From assembly GCA_964510225.1 (NCBI GenBank), contig CAZEAN010000215.1, positions 1 to 6,278 of the forward strand: a stretch of DNA of 6,278 nucleotides. Direction: 5' to 3'. Below, piece after piece: positions 1 through 5,659 of this stretch. The DNA is from CAZEAN01 sp964510225. Lineage in GTDB: Bacteria > Planctomycetota > Planctomycetia > Isosphaerales > Isosphaeraceae. The notes under the pieces are model-generated. The model was not told the origin of the DNA and searched no databases. It saw nothing but the letters and a program-made list of their open reading frames with translations. The first letter of the stretch is position 1. Every line of letters starts with the position of its first letter. Made by a program: the position numbers and the translations under genes.

Positions 1-483
1 GACTTCATCGTCGGATTCTGCGGTGAGACGGATGAGAGCTTTCAAAAGTCGATCGCGCTCGTTGAACGGTCTCGATTCAAGAACAGTTTCATCTTTAAAT
101 ATAGCGCTCGGACGGGTACCAAAGCGGATAAGCTCTTCAAGGACGATGTTCCCGAAGAAACGAAGAAGCAGCGGAACAACGAGTTGCTCGCAATCCAATC
201 CAAGATCAGCGCCGAAGATAACCAGCCATTTGTTGGCCGGGTTGTTGAGGTTTTGGTGGAAGGACCAAGCAAGGCTGCCCTCGCCGATCAAGACTCTGAT
301 CAAACCGGCCTCTCGCAGATGACTGGTCGGACCCGTTGTGATCGAATCGTCGTCTTTGACGGAAATCTCCGGCAGGCAGGAAATCTCCTACCAGTCGTAA
401 TCGACGAGGCCAACCCGGTGACACTCTTTGGACGGGTTGTTACCAACGAACTGGTTGCGACTCCGGAGGTCCTCCCGTGCTGA
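1..483 (+). CDS. miaB: tRNA-2-methylthio-N6-dimethylallyladenosine synthase, C-terminal 160 residues (5' partial)
   Basis: Open in frame 1 from the window edge to TGA at 481-483, so the N-terminal MTTase and the radical SAM cysteine cluster lie outside. Visible are the end of the radical SAM barrel (DFIVGFCGETDESF, residues 1-14; family form D-IVGFPGET), the following YSARTGT (35-41; usual YSPRPGT), the VPEETKKQR stretch (50-58), and a C-terminal TRAM RNA-binding domain at about 75-150, with VEVLVEGPSK, MTGRTRCDRIVVF and a final DEANPVTLFGRVV. MiaB is a cytosolic Fe-S enzyme that adds a methylthio group to i6A37 of tRNAs reading UNN codons. The related MtaB and RimO are less likely, because the TRAM motif GRTRCDRIVVF and the overall spacing fit MiaB best. 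The gene overlaps the start of the next gene by 7 bases, which suggests cotranscription and coupled translation. Confidence 0.9.
   Translation, partial: DFIVGFCGETDESFQKSIALVERSRFKNSFIFKYSARTGTKADKLFKDDVPEETKKQRNNELLAIQSKISAEDNQPFVGRVVEVLVEGPSKAALADQDSDQTGLSQMTGRTRCDRIVVFDGNLRQAGNLLPVVIDEANPVTLFGRVVTNELVATPEVLPC
465..470 (+). promoter_or_regulatory. Ribosome binding site GGAGGT deciding the GTG start of the SUKH gene
   Basis: GGAGGT lies inside the last codons of miaB, with 6 bases between it and the GTG at 477. This near-perfect anti-16S match supports the GTG at 477 over any later ATG, and supports translational coupling across the miaB stop. Confidence 0.75.
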
Positions 484-1241
484 GTGCCGAACCGGTGGTC
501 GCTGATCGGCTTGAGCTTGCAATCGGGCAGTGGGCCAAGGCAGCCTGTGTCCCTGGCTCCTGGCTTCCCAGTCTTGAGACGGTCCGAGAGCGTTTACCAA
601 ACGGTAACCGAGTGCTGCGATCACCGGCCTCAGTGCAAATGCTCGATGATTGGGAATCCCGTCACGGATTCACGTTGCCGAAAGGGCTCCGGGCCTGGCT
701 CTCGCTGTCGAACGGCTTTTACCCCGTGAATGGACCCGCGATTCATCCGATCTCAGCAATCGGCCCGATGGTCCCATTCGCTCGGGTCCCTGGACTCCTG
801 GTCCAGCCAGAAAGCTGGTTCGAACTCGGCAATCCCAATGAAGCCGAGACAATCTGTATCGATCTGGCCTACCGATGGCTCCCCGGTGGAGATGCCCCGA
901 TCTTCACCTCAGGTGACGACCTGACTGGGAATCCTCCTCGGCTAATTGCCCCGAGCTTCCAGACCTGGATGGCACGGTTGCTCCGCGAGGGTGGCCGGCC
1001 CTATTGGCTCGATCCTGGTTTCGATGGTCTGGGTGACCCTTGGGGCGAGCATCGGCTCCGCGCCCCTACGCCACTCCTCCCAGATCGATTGGAACCGCTC
1101 CTCGGTCGGCTCCAGCAACCGATCAATCCCGAGCTAGACGATTTTGCCCTCGCCTCATTGCTCGAAATCTCTCGGCCGGATGCCGAGGCACTACTCCGAC
1201 ATCTCCAGCACGCTCGGCCCCCCCTCAACGGAGTTCGTTGA
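477..1241 (+). CDS. SMI1/KNR4 (SUKH) family protein, 254 aa
   Basis: The GTG at 477 has a strong GGAGGT site just upstream and overlaps the miaB stop, so this is the second gene of a tight operon. The SMI1/KNR4 fold is suggested by the helix-turn LDDWESRHGFTLPKGLRAWL at 56-75, followed by SLSNGFY (76-82). Next come a strand region ICIDL (127-131) and PIFTSGDD (141-148), and then the closing helix FQTWMARLLR (161-170), which matches the family's usual F--F---L end. About 85 further residues contain W187-G-D-P-W-G-like loops and a leucine-rich tail (203-245) outside the core domain. SUKH proteins in bacteria are often immunity proteins of contact-dependent toxins, but many are solitary and of unknown role. 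No toxin gene is adjacent, and the position behind miaB argues for a housekeeping or unknown role. No signal peptide or membrane segment is seen; the protein is probably cytosolic. The family call is moderate and the function is unknown. Confidence 0.8.
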   Translation: MLSAEPVVADRLELAIGQWAKAACVPGSWLPSLETVRERLPNGNRVLRSPASVQMLDDWESRHGFTLPKGLRAWLSLSNGFYPVNGPAIHPISAIGPMVPFARVPGLLVQPESWFELGNPNEAETICIDLAYRWLPGGDAPIFTSGDDLTGNPPRLIAPSFQTWMARLLREGGRPYWLDPGFDGLGDPWGEHRLRAPTPLLPDRLEPLLGRLQQPINPELDDFALASLLEISRPDAEALLRHLQHARPPLNGVR

Positions 1242-1300
1242 GTCCAACTCCTCTCAGTTCCCGTCGATCGATCGCTGTCCGCTTGCCGTCGAGAATACGC

Positions 1301-2338
1301 ATGTCAACATCGGGATCCTCCCTCCGGCGTCTCGCCACATACTTGCTCAAAGCCTCCGTTGGCATCGGCTTGCTCGGCGTTGCGATTTGGTTCAATCGGG
1401 AGCAGATTGACGAAGTCCGCCAGCGTCGCCCGGATCTGAGCCTCTTCACCTTTGGCTTTTTGCTCTATCTCGCCGGTGCCCTCTTGGCGTACATCCGCTG
1501 GTTCATCCTCGTCCGTACGCTCGGGTTGCCTCTCCGATTTTGGGTCGCGATGCAGCTCGGGTTCATCGGGACACTCTTCAACATTGTGATCCCAGGAGCC
1601 GTCGGCGGGGACGTCATCAAGGCAACCTACCTCCTCAAGCTCCAATCGAAGAAGACACAGTCGGCCGCTTGTATCGCGATCGATCGGATCATCGGGCTGC
1701 TCGGACTCTTCATTCTGGGGTCGATCGCTGGTGTCGTGGGTTGGAATAACTTAGAGCCTGAGGTCCGGTGGCTGGTTGGAATCGTCGGGTTCTTCACAGT
1801 CGCAACTGCCGGAGTCTTGGTGGTCGCGTTTACACCGATGATCTACCGACCGATCGCCCGACGCTTATCGAGCCGACCCAAGCTCGCCCACTCTCTCCAA
1901 GAATTCGCCGAGATGGGGGCTGCCTACCGCCGACGACTCCCGATTGTGCTTGGGACGCTGCTGATGGCCACGCTGACGCACGTCCTCAATGTTTACGGTT
2001 TCTATCTGCTCGGCAAAGCGATGTTCCCCGACGTTCCAGGAATGGATCAGCATCTCTTGATCGTGCCGCTGGTGCTCTTTAGCACGGCGATCCCACTGCC
2101 GTTTGGAGCACTCGGGGTCGCTGAGAACGTCAGCGATCTCCTCTTCCGATTGGCGAACTACGAAGGTGGTGCGTTAGCGATGATGGCCTTTCACGTCTGC
2201 CAATATATCGGCTCGTTCCTCAGCCTCTTTGTCTACCTCACCTATACACGGAGAGGCGTTCAGAGCGAACCAGGGTCGGAATCAGTGCAAGCAGAGCCAG
2301 TGAGGAGCAGAGAAGGGGAGCGCTTACCTCAGCCCTAA
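1301..2338 (+). CDS. UPF0104 / YbhN-type integral membrane protein (lysylphosphatidylglycerol synthase transmembrane-like), 345 aa
   Basis: I chose ATG 1301 because the protein then starts with a short polar segment before the first membrane helix (residues 14-31). The open frame extends upstream to 1040 but there only shadows the previous gene. A weak GAG lies 7 bases upstream. Hydrophobic segments lie at about 14-31, 48-72, 85-100, 122-145, 157-178, 213-236, 252-270 and 290-315. The family motif NIVIPGAVGGDVIKATYLL (94-112) is clear, as are IDRIIGLLGLF (127-137) and the re-entrant-like PLPFGALGVAE (265-275). The family covers the flippase/synthase membrane domain of MprF and many stand-alone proteins thought to handle lipids or lipid-linked precursors in the inner membrane. 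The catalytic aminoacyl-transferase domain of MprF is absent, so lysyl-PG synthesis itself is not expected. The C-terminal 25 residues are charged and cytosolic-looking. It follows the SUKH gene after 59 bases and is probably cotranscribed. Confidence 0.88.
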   Translation: MSTSGSSLRRLATYLLKASVGIGLLGVAIWFNREQIDEVRQRRPDLSLFTFGFLLYLAGALLAYIRWFILVRTLGLPLRFWVAMQLGFIGTLFNIVIPGAVGGDVIKATYLLKLQSKKTQSAACIAIDRIIGLLGLFILGSIAGVVGWNNLEPEVRWLVGIVGFFTVATAGVLVVAFTPMIYRPIARRLSSRPKLAHSLQEFAEMGAAYRRRLPIVLGTLLMATLTHVLNVYGFYLLGKAMFPDVPGMDQHLLIVPLVLFSTAIPLPFGALGVAENVSDLLFRLANYEGGALAMMAFHVCQYIGSFLSLFVYLTYTRRGVQSEPGSESVQAEPVRSREGERLPQP

Positions 2339-2716
2339 GCGTCGAATCAGCTCGTCAAAGCATTTCAACCCTGGACAATAATGCTGCCAGCAACCTGACT
2401 GCAGAGCATGCAAAATAGCTACTTGCCTCTTCAATACTAATGACAGAGGAGAGGGACTGAAGCTTCGTCAGCCACGAACGAAGTCTCCCCAGTAATGGCT
2501 GAAGCGACTTTCAGGCATGGATTGATAGACGTGTTATCGATCGTTTGAAATTGGTTCTGCCGCAGATTTGGTGATTTGGGCTCTCTCTCCTCCGGCTTGG
2601 TGGAGCGGACCGGGAAACAGCCTCACCGGAAGTGCAACACGCGGGTGACGGCCATCGATCCCACTTCGGGATGCCGACTTTGGCATGCCTGAGCTTTACG
2701 CCATTCGGGAATCACG
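2339..2716. other. Convergent intergenic region without a supported gene
   Basis: The plus-strand membrane protein ends at 2338 and the minus-strand regulator ends at 2717. No open frame here has convincing coding character. Weak inverted repeats are present: CTTCGT/ACGAAG (2463-2468 / 2478-2483), ATCCC/GGGAT (2658-2662 / 2668-2672) and ATGCC/GGCAT (2671-2675 / 2682-2686). None is followed by a T run on either strand, so no intrinsic terminator can be named, although one of them could help end either convergent transcript. Confidence 0.5.
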
Positions 2717-3592
2717 TTACTGCTCCGCCAGGTGAAAGCGGGGTGAGGCGCCGAACCTAGTACGGTACTCGCGGCTGAACTGTGTGGGGCTCTCATATCC
2801 GACCTCAAAGGCCGCTTCCGATACGCTCCGGCCTTTGTACAAGAAGAGTTCCCGCGCTTCGATCAAGCGCAGTTGCTTTTGGTACTGCAACGGGGTGGCG
2901 CCGGTGATCGCCTTGAATTGTGCGTGGAAGGACGACACCGACATGCACGCGACACGCGCCAGCTCGGGAACTGTGAGTTCCGCTCGGTAGTCTCGCCGGA
3001 TCCGCGAGATCGCAGCGCCGATGCGGCTTGCATGGCTGTCAGACCTTAGCAGGCGGCGGAGCATGCGTCCGTGCGGGGCCGTAAGGATGCGGTAGTGCAA
3101 CTCCTTCTTGATAAGCGGCGCCAGAACCGGGGCGCCGGTGGGCTCATTGACGAGCCCGAAGTAGCGGCCGAGTGCGTTGGTGAAGGCGTCGTCGGCGATC
3201 CTCGACTCGATTGCTTGCGCATCCTCGTCATCTCGCCAATCGCCGGGGATTTCATCGGAGACGCTACGCAACATTGCCACATCGAGCGTCATGACCAGAG
3301 ATCGGTAGGGTTTGACAGCGGTAGCCTCCGTCACGCGACTCCCAACCGGTAGGTCGTGGCTCACGATGACGCTCTCGCCAGCCCGAATCGCTTCGGTCCC
3401 CGCACCCCAAGTCATCTCCTTCGATCCTTGGCGGATCATACCAACGGCGGGTTCGAGCATCGAAGAGTCGATCGGACTCGGCGCACCGGTCTCATAGACC
3501 CAGAGTCCGGGCAAGCAGCTTCGTAATCCCCCGTCGCCAACGGGGCGTCGCAAAAGGAACGCTCCGACCGCTCGATTCAATTCCGCCAACAC
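2717..3592 (-). CDS. AraC-family transcriptional regulator (AraC_N type), 291 aa
   Basis: The GTG at 3590-3592 is the first possible start: an in-frame TGA lies three codons upstream. No clear Shine-Dalgarno is visible. Residues 15-165 match the AraC_N cupin-like sensor domain, with LEPAVGMIRQGSKEMTWG (46-63), VIVSHDLPVGSRVTEAT (75-91) and PYRSLVMTLD (95-104). The C-terminal 195-290 is a complete double helix-turn-helix: LTVPELARVACMSVSSFHAQF (206-226) for the first HTH, and SVSEAAFEVGYESPTQFSRE (256-275) plus the closing RFGASP (279-284) for the second. Length is normal for the family. Members of this subgroup are commonly divergent from oxidoreductase genes and activate them in response to small aromatic or carbonyl compounds. 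The same layout is seen here, facing a quinone oxidoreductase remnant across a 21-bp-period repeat. The effector is unknown. The gene looks intact although its presumed target is broken. Confidence 0.93.
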   Translation of the reverse strand: MLAELNRAVGAFLLRRPVGDGGLRSCLPGLWVYETGAPSPIDSSMLEPAVGMIRQGSKEMTWGAGTEAIRAGESVIVSHDLPVGSRVTEATAVKPYRSLVMTLDVAMLRSVSDEIPGDWRDDEDAQAIESRIADDAFTNALGRYFGLVNEPTGAPVLAPLIKKELHYRILTAPHGRMLRRLLRSDSHASRIGAAISRIRRDYRAELTVPELARVACMSVSSFHAQFKAITGATPLQYQKQLRLIEARELFLYKGRSVSEAAFEVGYESPTQFSREYRTRFGASPRFHLAEQ

Positions 3593-3607
3593 GGATCGTC
3601 ATTTGGG

Positions 3608-3634
3608 TAGATAGGAACTGGCTAAAAGATCCAA
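3608..3634 (-). promoter_or_regulatory. Possible promoter of the AraC-family regulator
   Basis: Read on the minus strand, TTGGAT (complement of 3629-3634) is followed after 15 bases by TATCTA (complement of 3608-3613). The latter ends 15 bases before the GTG at 3592. The boxes are reasonable but the spacer is short, so this is tentative. The putative operator repeats at 3649-3682 lie directly upstream, a position compatible with autoregulation. Confidence 0.3.
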
Positions 3635-3648
3635 TCCCAGGAATATTT

Positions 3649-3682
3649 GGAGGATCAGGCAAGTCACTCGGAGGATCAGGCA
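3649..3682 (+). promoter_or_regulatory. Tandem 13-bp operator-like direct repeat, 21-bp period
   Basis: GGAGGATCAGGCA occurs perfectly twice, at 3649-3661 and 3670-3682, with starts 21 bases apart (two helical turns). AraC-type activators classically bind two directly repeated half-sites on the same DNA face at about this spacing. The pair sits between the divergent regulator gene and the oxidoreductase remnant. The second copy ends just upstream of the expected -35 position of the plus-strand -10 box at 3709. Identification as the operator of the adjacent regulator is an inference from repeat geometry and position. Confidence 0.6.
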
Positions 3683-3708
3683 GGCCTCGTCGCGGGGCAA
3701 TCAATCAC

Positions 3709-3714
3709 TATAAA
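3709..3714 (+). promoter_or_regulatory. Candidate -10 box (TATAAA) of the divergent oxidoreductase operon
   Basis: TATAAA lies in an AT-rich patch about 75 bases before the expected start codon of the oxidoreductase remnant. At 17 bases upstream the sequence is CTCGTC-like and does not resemble TTGACA. That is typical of a promoter needing an activator, and the 3670-3682 repeat abuts this position. Confidence 0.4.
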
Positions 3715-3788
3715 TCTGGTACACGAATCCGAAGCCCTCAGAACACGGAACACTGAGAAAAGACATGACAAGTCCAACTGCAGTCAAT

Positions 3789-4273
3789 ATGTGAAGGATC
3801 GAGATTTCAGCTTTTGGTAACGCCGACGTGCTCAAGCTGGTCGATGCCCCCATACCCAAACCAAACGCCGACGAGGTGCGGGTGCGCTACGCGGGCATCA
3901 ATTTCGCGGACCTGATGCAGCGCAGGGGACGGTACCCCGGTCTCGGAAAGCCTCCATTCACACCGGGTATGGAAGTCATGGGGACGGTCGATGCCGTCGG
4001 TTCAGGAATCTCCGACTTCCGTGAGTGTTCGCCGGTCATCGCCAACCTTGAATCGGGGGGTATGCAGAGTTCGCGGTCGTGCCTGCGGACCGTGTTTTCG
4101 CAATCCCCGAGGGTCTCGACGAACGCGAGGCGCTTGCTATTGGCGGGACGCAAGGGAAGACCGCCTACCGACTCGCGGAGGGCCTTAAGGAGCCGGACGG
4201 ACGACCCATTTTCGTATCGGCTGCAGCGGGCGGCGTTGGCTCCGTTCTGGTACAGCTCTGCGTGGAGTCGTGA
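3789..4273 (+). pseudogene. NADPH:quinone oxidoreductase / zinc-independent MDR-family dehydrogenase, broken and truncated
   Basis: Frame 3 from 3798 reads IEISAFGNADVLKLVDAP, then VRYAGINFADLMQRRGRYPG and PPFTPGMEVMGTVDAVGSGI. This is the N-terminal GroES-like half of a medium-chain reductase. At the G6 run 4055-4060 the reading moves to frame 2: ESGG, then YAEFAVVPADRVFAIPEGLD and the nucleotide-binding SAAAGGVGSVLVQL (about 4213-4254). One extra G would restore the frame. Frame 2 stops at 4271-4273, about half way through the usual 320-340 residues, so the Rossmann C-terminal half is missing. At the 5' end the only fitting ATG (3789-3791) is followed at once by TGA; the next in-frame start is GTG 3828, inside the first strand. 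No zinc ligands are visible, fitting the quinone reductase branch. It is probably the former target of the divergent AraC regulator. A sequencing error could explain the G-run shift but not the other lesions. Confidence 0.87.
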
Positions 4274-4551
4274 TCTCTCATGTTATCGCCACGTTCAAGG
4301 AGGAGACCGCCGTCCGATTAAAGGCTAAGATCGCCGATGGTAGCATTCAGCGCCAGCACCCAGACGGGGCAGAAATCATGGCCTCCATGGCACGGGCGGT
4401 GCTGACCGATGACGGACGCGTCCAATTGACCGAGACCTGCTACTGTCAGACTCCGCTATGGCATGAGCGTACGTCCGTTCTTGACGCGCATTTTGACGAC
4501 ATCAGCGCAACTCCTGTACCCCATCACTTGTCTCTTAAAGGAGACTCGTGA
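4270..4551 (+). CDS. Small unrecognised ORF with CYC motif, 93 aa, possibly a fusion or remnant
   Basis: The GTG at 4270 overlaps the stop of the oxidoreductase fragment (GTGA), the form of a coupled start, but no good ribosome site precedes it. I do not recognise the family. The body from about residue 18 looks like real protein: LKAKIADGSIQRQHPDGAEI (17-36), MASMARAV (38-45), then LTETCYCQTPLWHERTSVLD (53-72), with two cysteines two apart and an HER motif, and FDDI (75-78). The first residues HVIATFKEE resemble the second Rossmann strand of the upstream MDR enzyme (typically -VIAT--SEE). The ORF may therefore be a deletion fusion of the oxidoreductase to a different gene's C-terminal part. 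If it is independent, it was the second gene of the operon. It ends with TGA overlapping the ATG of the next ORF. Soluble, with no signal peptide. Whether it is still made is doubtful, given the state of the genes around it. Confidence 0.5.
   Translation: MISHVIATFKEETAVRLKAKIADGSIQRQHPDGAEIMASMARAVLTDDGRVQLTETCYCQTPLWHERTSVLDAHFDDISATPVPHHLSLKGDS
4538..4543 (+). promoter_or_regulatory. Ribosome binding site AAGGAG before the truncated third operon gene
   Basis: AAGGAG lies 7 bases upstream of ATG 4551, inside the end of the preceding ORF. It is a strong site that establishes that a real gene once began at 4551. Confidence 0.65.
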
Positions 4552-4655
4552 TGAGCGACGGGGATCGGAAAACGGGCACCAAACTGTTGAGTTCTCCCAT
4601 CATGTGGTCCGAAGAATTCAGTGAATCCAGTGTTGAGTTTTCGCAACACTGTTGA
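4551..4655 (+). pseudogene. 5' stub of a third operon gene, cut off at codon 11-12
   Basis: ATG 4551 shares its A with the stop of the preceding ORF (TGATGA) and has an AAGGAG site, the layout of a translationally coupled gene. The reading starts MSDGDRKTGTK and then, from codon 12, runs into the repeated 18-bp elements. It ends at TGA 4653-4655 after 34 codons. Only about 11 native codons survive, too few to name the family. The break falls at the first base of repeat copy 1 (4585), which suggests an insertion or deletion anchored on the repeat. Confidence 0.5.
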
Positions 4656-4730
4656 ATTCTCGCAACATGAGTAGCGCCAGTTGGTGCACCAGACCATCCG
4701 TTTTCGCGACTCCGTTGAGTTCTCACAACA
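4585..4730 (+). repeat. Four copies of an 18-bp element with TGTTG/CAACA arms
   Basis: The copies are TGTTGAGTTCTCCCATCA (4585-4602, decayed right arm), TGTTGAGTTTTCGCAACA (4631-4648), TGTTGAATTCTCGCAACA (4650-4667) and CGTTGAGTTCTCACAACA (4713-4730). All have the same orientation, and each is followed by TG or TGA except copy 2. The arms TGTTG and CAACA are complementary, and the central 8 bases are conserved but not symmetric. A separate perfect palindrome TGGTGCACCA lies at 4682-4691 between copies 3 and 4. Clusters of short TG...CA repeats are known at the ends of IS21-family elements, where the transposase binds them. An array of repressor operators is the other main reading. No transposase gene is next to them. 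Confidence 0.75.
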
Positions 4731-4798
4731 TGAAACACTACAAACTAAGGTGGGATAACACTAACTCTGTCGTTGTTGGGATTGTTGCAATCGAGTCC

Positions 4799-4877
4799 AC
4801 TGTACTGTACTCAGCTCAAAGGTCACATTCGTCCTGATTACCGTACTACTAGCGGGATGACAGTACTGTACTCAGCT
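4799..4877 (+). repeat. Two copies of a 15-bp element upstream of the PEP-CTERM gene
   Basis: GTACTGTACTCAGCT is found exactly at 4802-4816 and 4863-4877, 61 bases apart. Weaker similarity spreads to both sides (AC-GTACTG... and -GG--ACA). Copy 2 contains the perfect palindrome ACAGTACTGT (4860-4869 region). The pair ends at the possible promoter of the following gene, so an operator role is likely; a small duplication of a promoter segment would give the same picture. Confidence 0.6.
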
Positions 4878-4905
4878 TGAGGGCTACACTGGACTCCCTT
4901 ACCTT
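4877..4905 (+). promoter_or_regulatory. Possible promoter of the PEP-CTERM gene
   Basis: TTGAGG (4877-4882) and TACCTT (4900-4905) are separated by 17 bases. The matches to consensus are 4 of 6 and 3 of 6, so this is weak. It lies 33 bases before the start codon and directly after the second 15-bp repeat. Confidence 0.25.
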
Positions 4906-4937
4906 AAACAAAACCCCACCCGAGATGAGTCACACAA

Positions 4938-5555
4938 ATGCCTAAAGTTTTTCCACTCGCTGCCATCGCTATCGCCATCGCGTTCGTCCCTGCCAATGCA
5001 CTCGCCGTAACGATCACCTACGACCTCGAAGACATCGACATCGACGTCAACACTGGGTTCCCCGGCCTAGTAATCGAGACCTTACCTAACCCTGCACCTA
5101 TCATGTTCGATCTTGACGACGGTGAGTCGATCATGTTCCCCCTCTTCCGCATTTGGACCAACGAGAGTATTCTGAATGTCAATGATTTCATCGCTCAAGA
5201 CGCCACGGTAACGCTCAACTTCGCGGGGCTCGTGCCGTCGGGAACTGTCGAGGGGGAGACGGACGGATTCTTCCTCCCGATCGTGAACAACGCGGGTGGC
5301 TTGGTTACCTGGGATGACCCAGTAATCGTCTCGTCGCCCCTGGTTACTTATCAGATCGAGTTAAGCAACGCGTCGTTCAACGTAGGCTCCCCTACTCCGA
5401 ACCCCGGCTTTGAAAACGGTTCCAACGTCAAAGCCACGATTACCCAAATCACGTCGGTCCCCGAGCCGAGTACGTTTGCGATTGCTGGTGTTGGCCTCGG
5501 TGTGGTCGGGGTACTCGGTTTGCGTCGCCGACGACGCTTAGCCGCTGCTGCCTGA
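4938..5555 (+). CDS. Exported PEP-CTERM sorting domain protein, 205 aa
   Basis: ATG 4938 gives a complete Sec signal peptide: MPK, a hydrophobic core PLAAIAIAIAFV (6-17), and ALA (21-23) before the mature start VTITYDL. The C-terminus is a classic PEP-CTERM tripartite signal: VPEPST (174-179), a hydrophobic helix FAIAGVGLGVVGVLGL (180-195) and RRRRR (196-200). In this system the exosortase/archaeosortase-like protease cleaves at PEP and the protein goes to the outer surface or exopolysaccharide matrix. The middle is acidic and strand-rich (DLEDIDIDVN at 29-38, MFDLDDGESIMF at 56-67) without a catalytic motif that I recognise; it looks like a small beta-sandwich. No exosortase gene is in the window. 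The ribosome site is poor (GAG within 4922-4928). The gene is monocistronic, with its own terminator 60 bases downstream. Confidence 0.93.
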   Translation: MPKVFPLAAIAIAIAFVPANALAVTITYDLEDIDIDVNTGFPGLVIETLPNPAPIMFDLDDGESIMFPLFRIWTNESILNVNDFIAQDATVTLNFAGLVPSGTVEGETDGFFLPIVNNAGGLVTWDDPVIVSSPLVTYQIELSNASFNVGSPTPNPGFENGSNVKATITQITSVPEPSTFAIAGVGLGVVGVLGLRRRRRLAAAA

Positions 5556-5615
5556 GCTAGAAGAAGTGTCAAGCAAATGACGCTGTCACATTGACGATCA
5601 CGGAACAACAAATAA

Positions 5616-5659
5616 GGGTCGACAGGAGAAAAACTCCTGCCGACCCTTTCCCTCTTTCT
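5616..5659 (+). terminator. Strong rho-independent terminator after the PEP-CTERM gene
   Basis: The stem is GGGTCG-A-CAGGAG (5616-5628) against CTCCTG-C-CGACCC (5634-5646): 12 base pairs with one A/C mismatch and an AAAAA loop. It is followed by the pyrimidine-rich tail TTTCCCTCTTTCT. Stem and loop are ideal, and the T tract is interrupted by C. On the opposite strand the tail is not a T run, so it works mainly for the plus strand. Confidence 0.9.

Noticed and set aside
1040..1300. 5' extension of the membrane protein reading frame to 1040
   Set aside because: It overlaps the SUKH gene in another frame and encodes arginine- and serine-rich shadow sequence. The first membrane helix begins right after ATG 1301.
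2324..2467. Minus-strand open stretch of 47 codons with a protein-like end (HYCPGLKCFDELIRRLGLR)
   Set aside because: It has no start with a ribosome site, an in-frame TGA just upstream, and overlap with the end of the membrane protein gene. The length is within chance. Worth only a protein search.
2658..2686. Adjacent small hairpins as a bidirectional terminator between convergent genes
   Set aside because: The stems are only 5 bp and no T run follows on either strand.
3492..3704. Minus-strand ORF with DLPDPP-like repeats upstream of the regulator
   Set aside because: The peptide repeat is just the translation of the 13-bp DNA repeat, and the frame overlaps the regulator's 5' end.
4770..4790. 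Possible sigma-54 (-24/-12) promoter around GGGATTGTTGC before the PEP-CTERM gene
   Set aside because: The distance between GG and GC is 7 bases, not the required 10.
4652..4837. Short plus-strand ORF across the repeat array
   Set aside because: It is composed largely of the repeats, has no ribosome site and shows no protein-like pattern.
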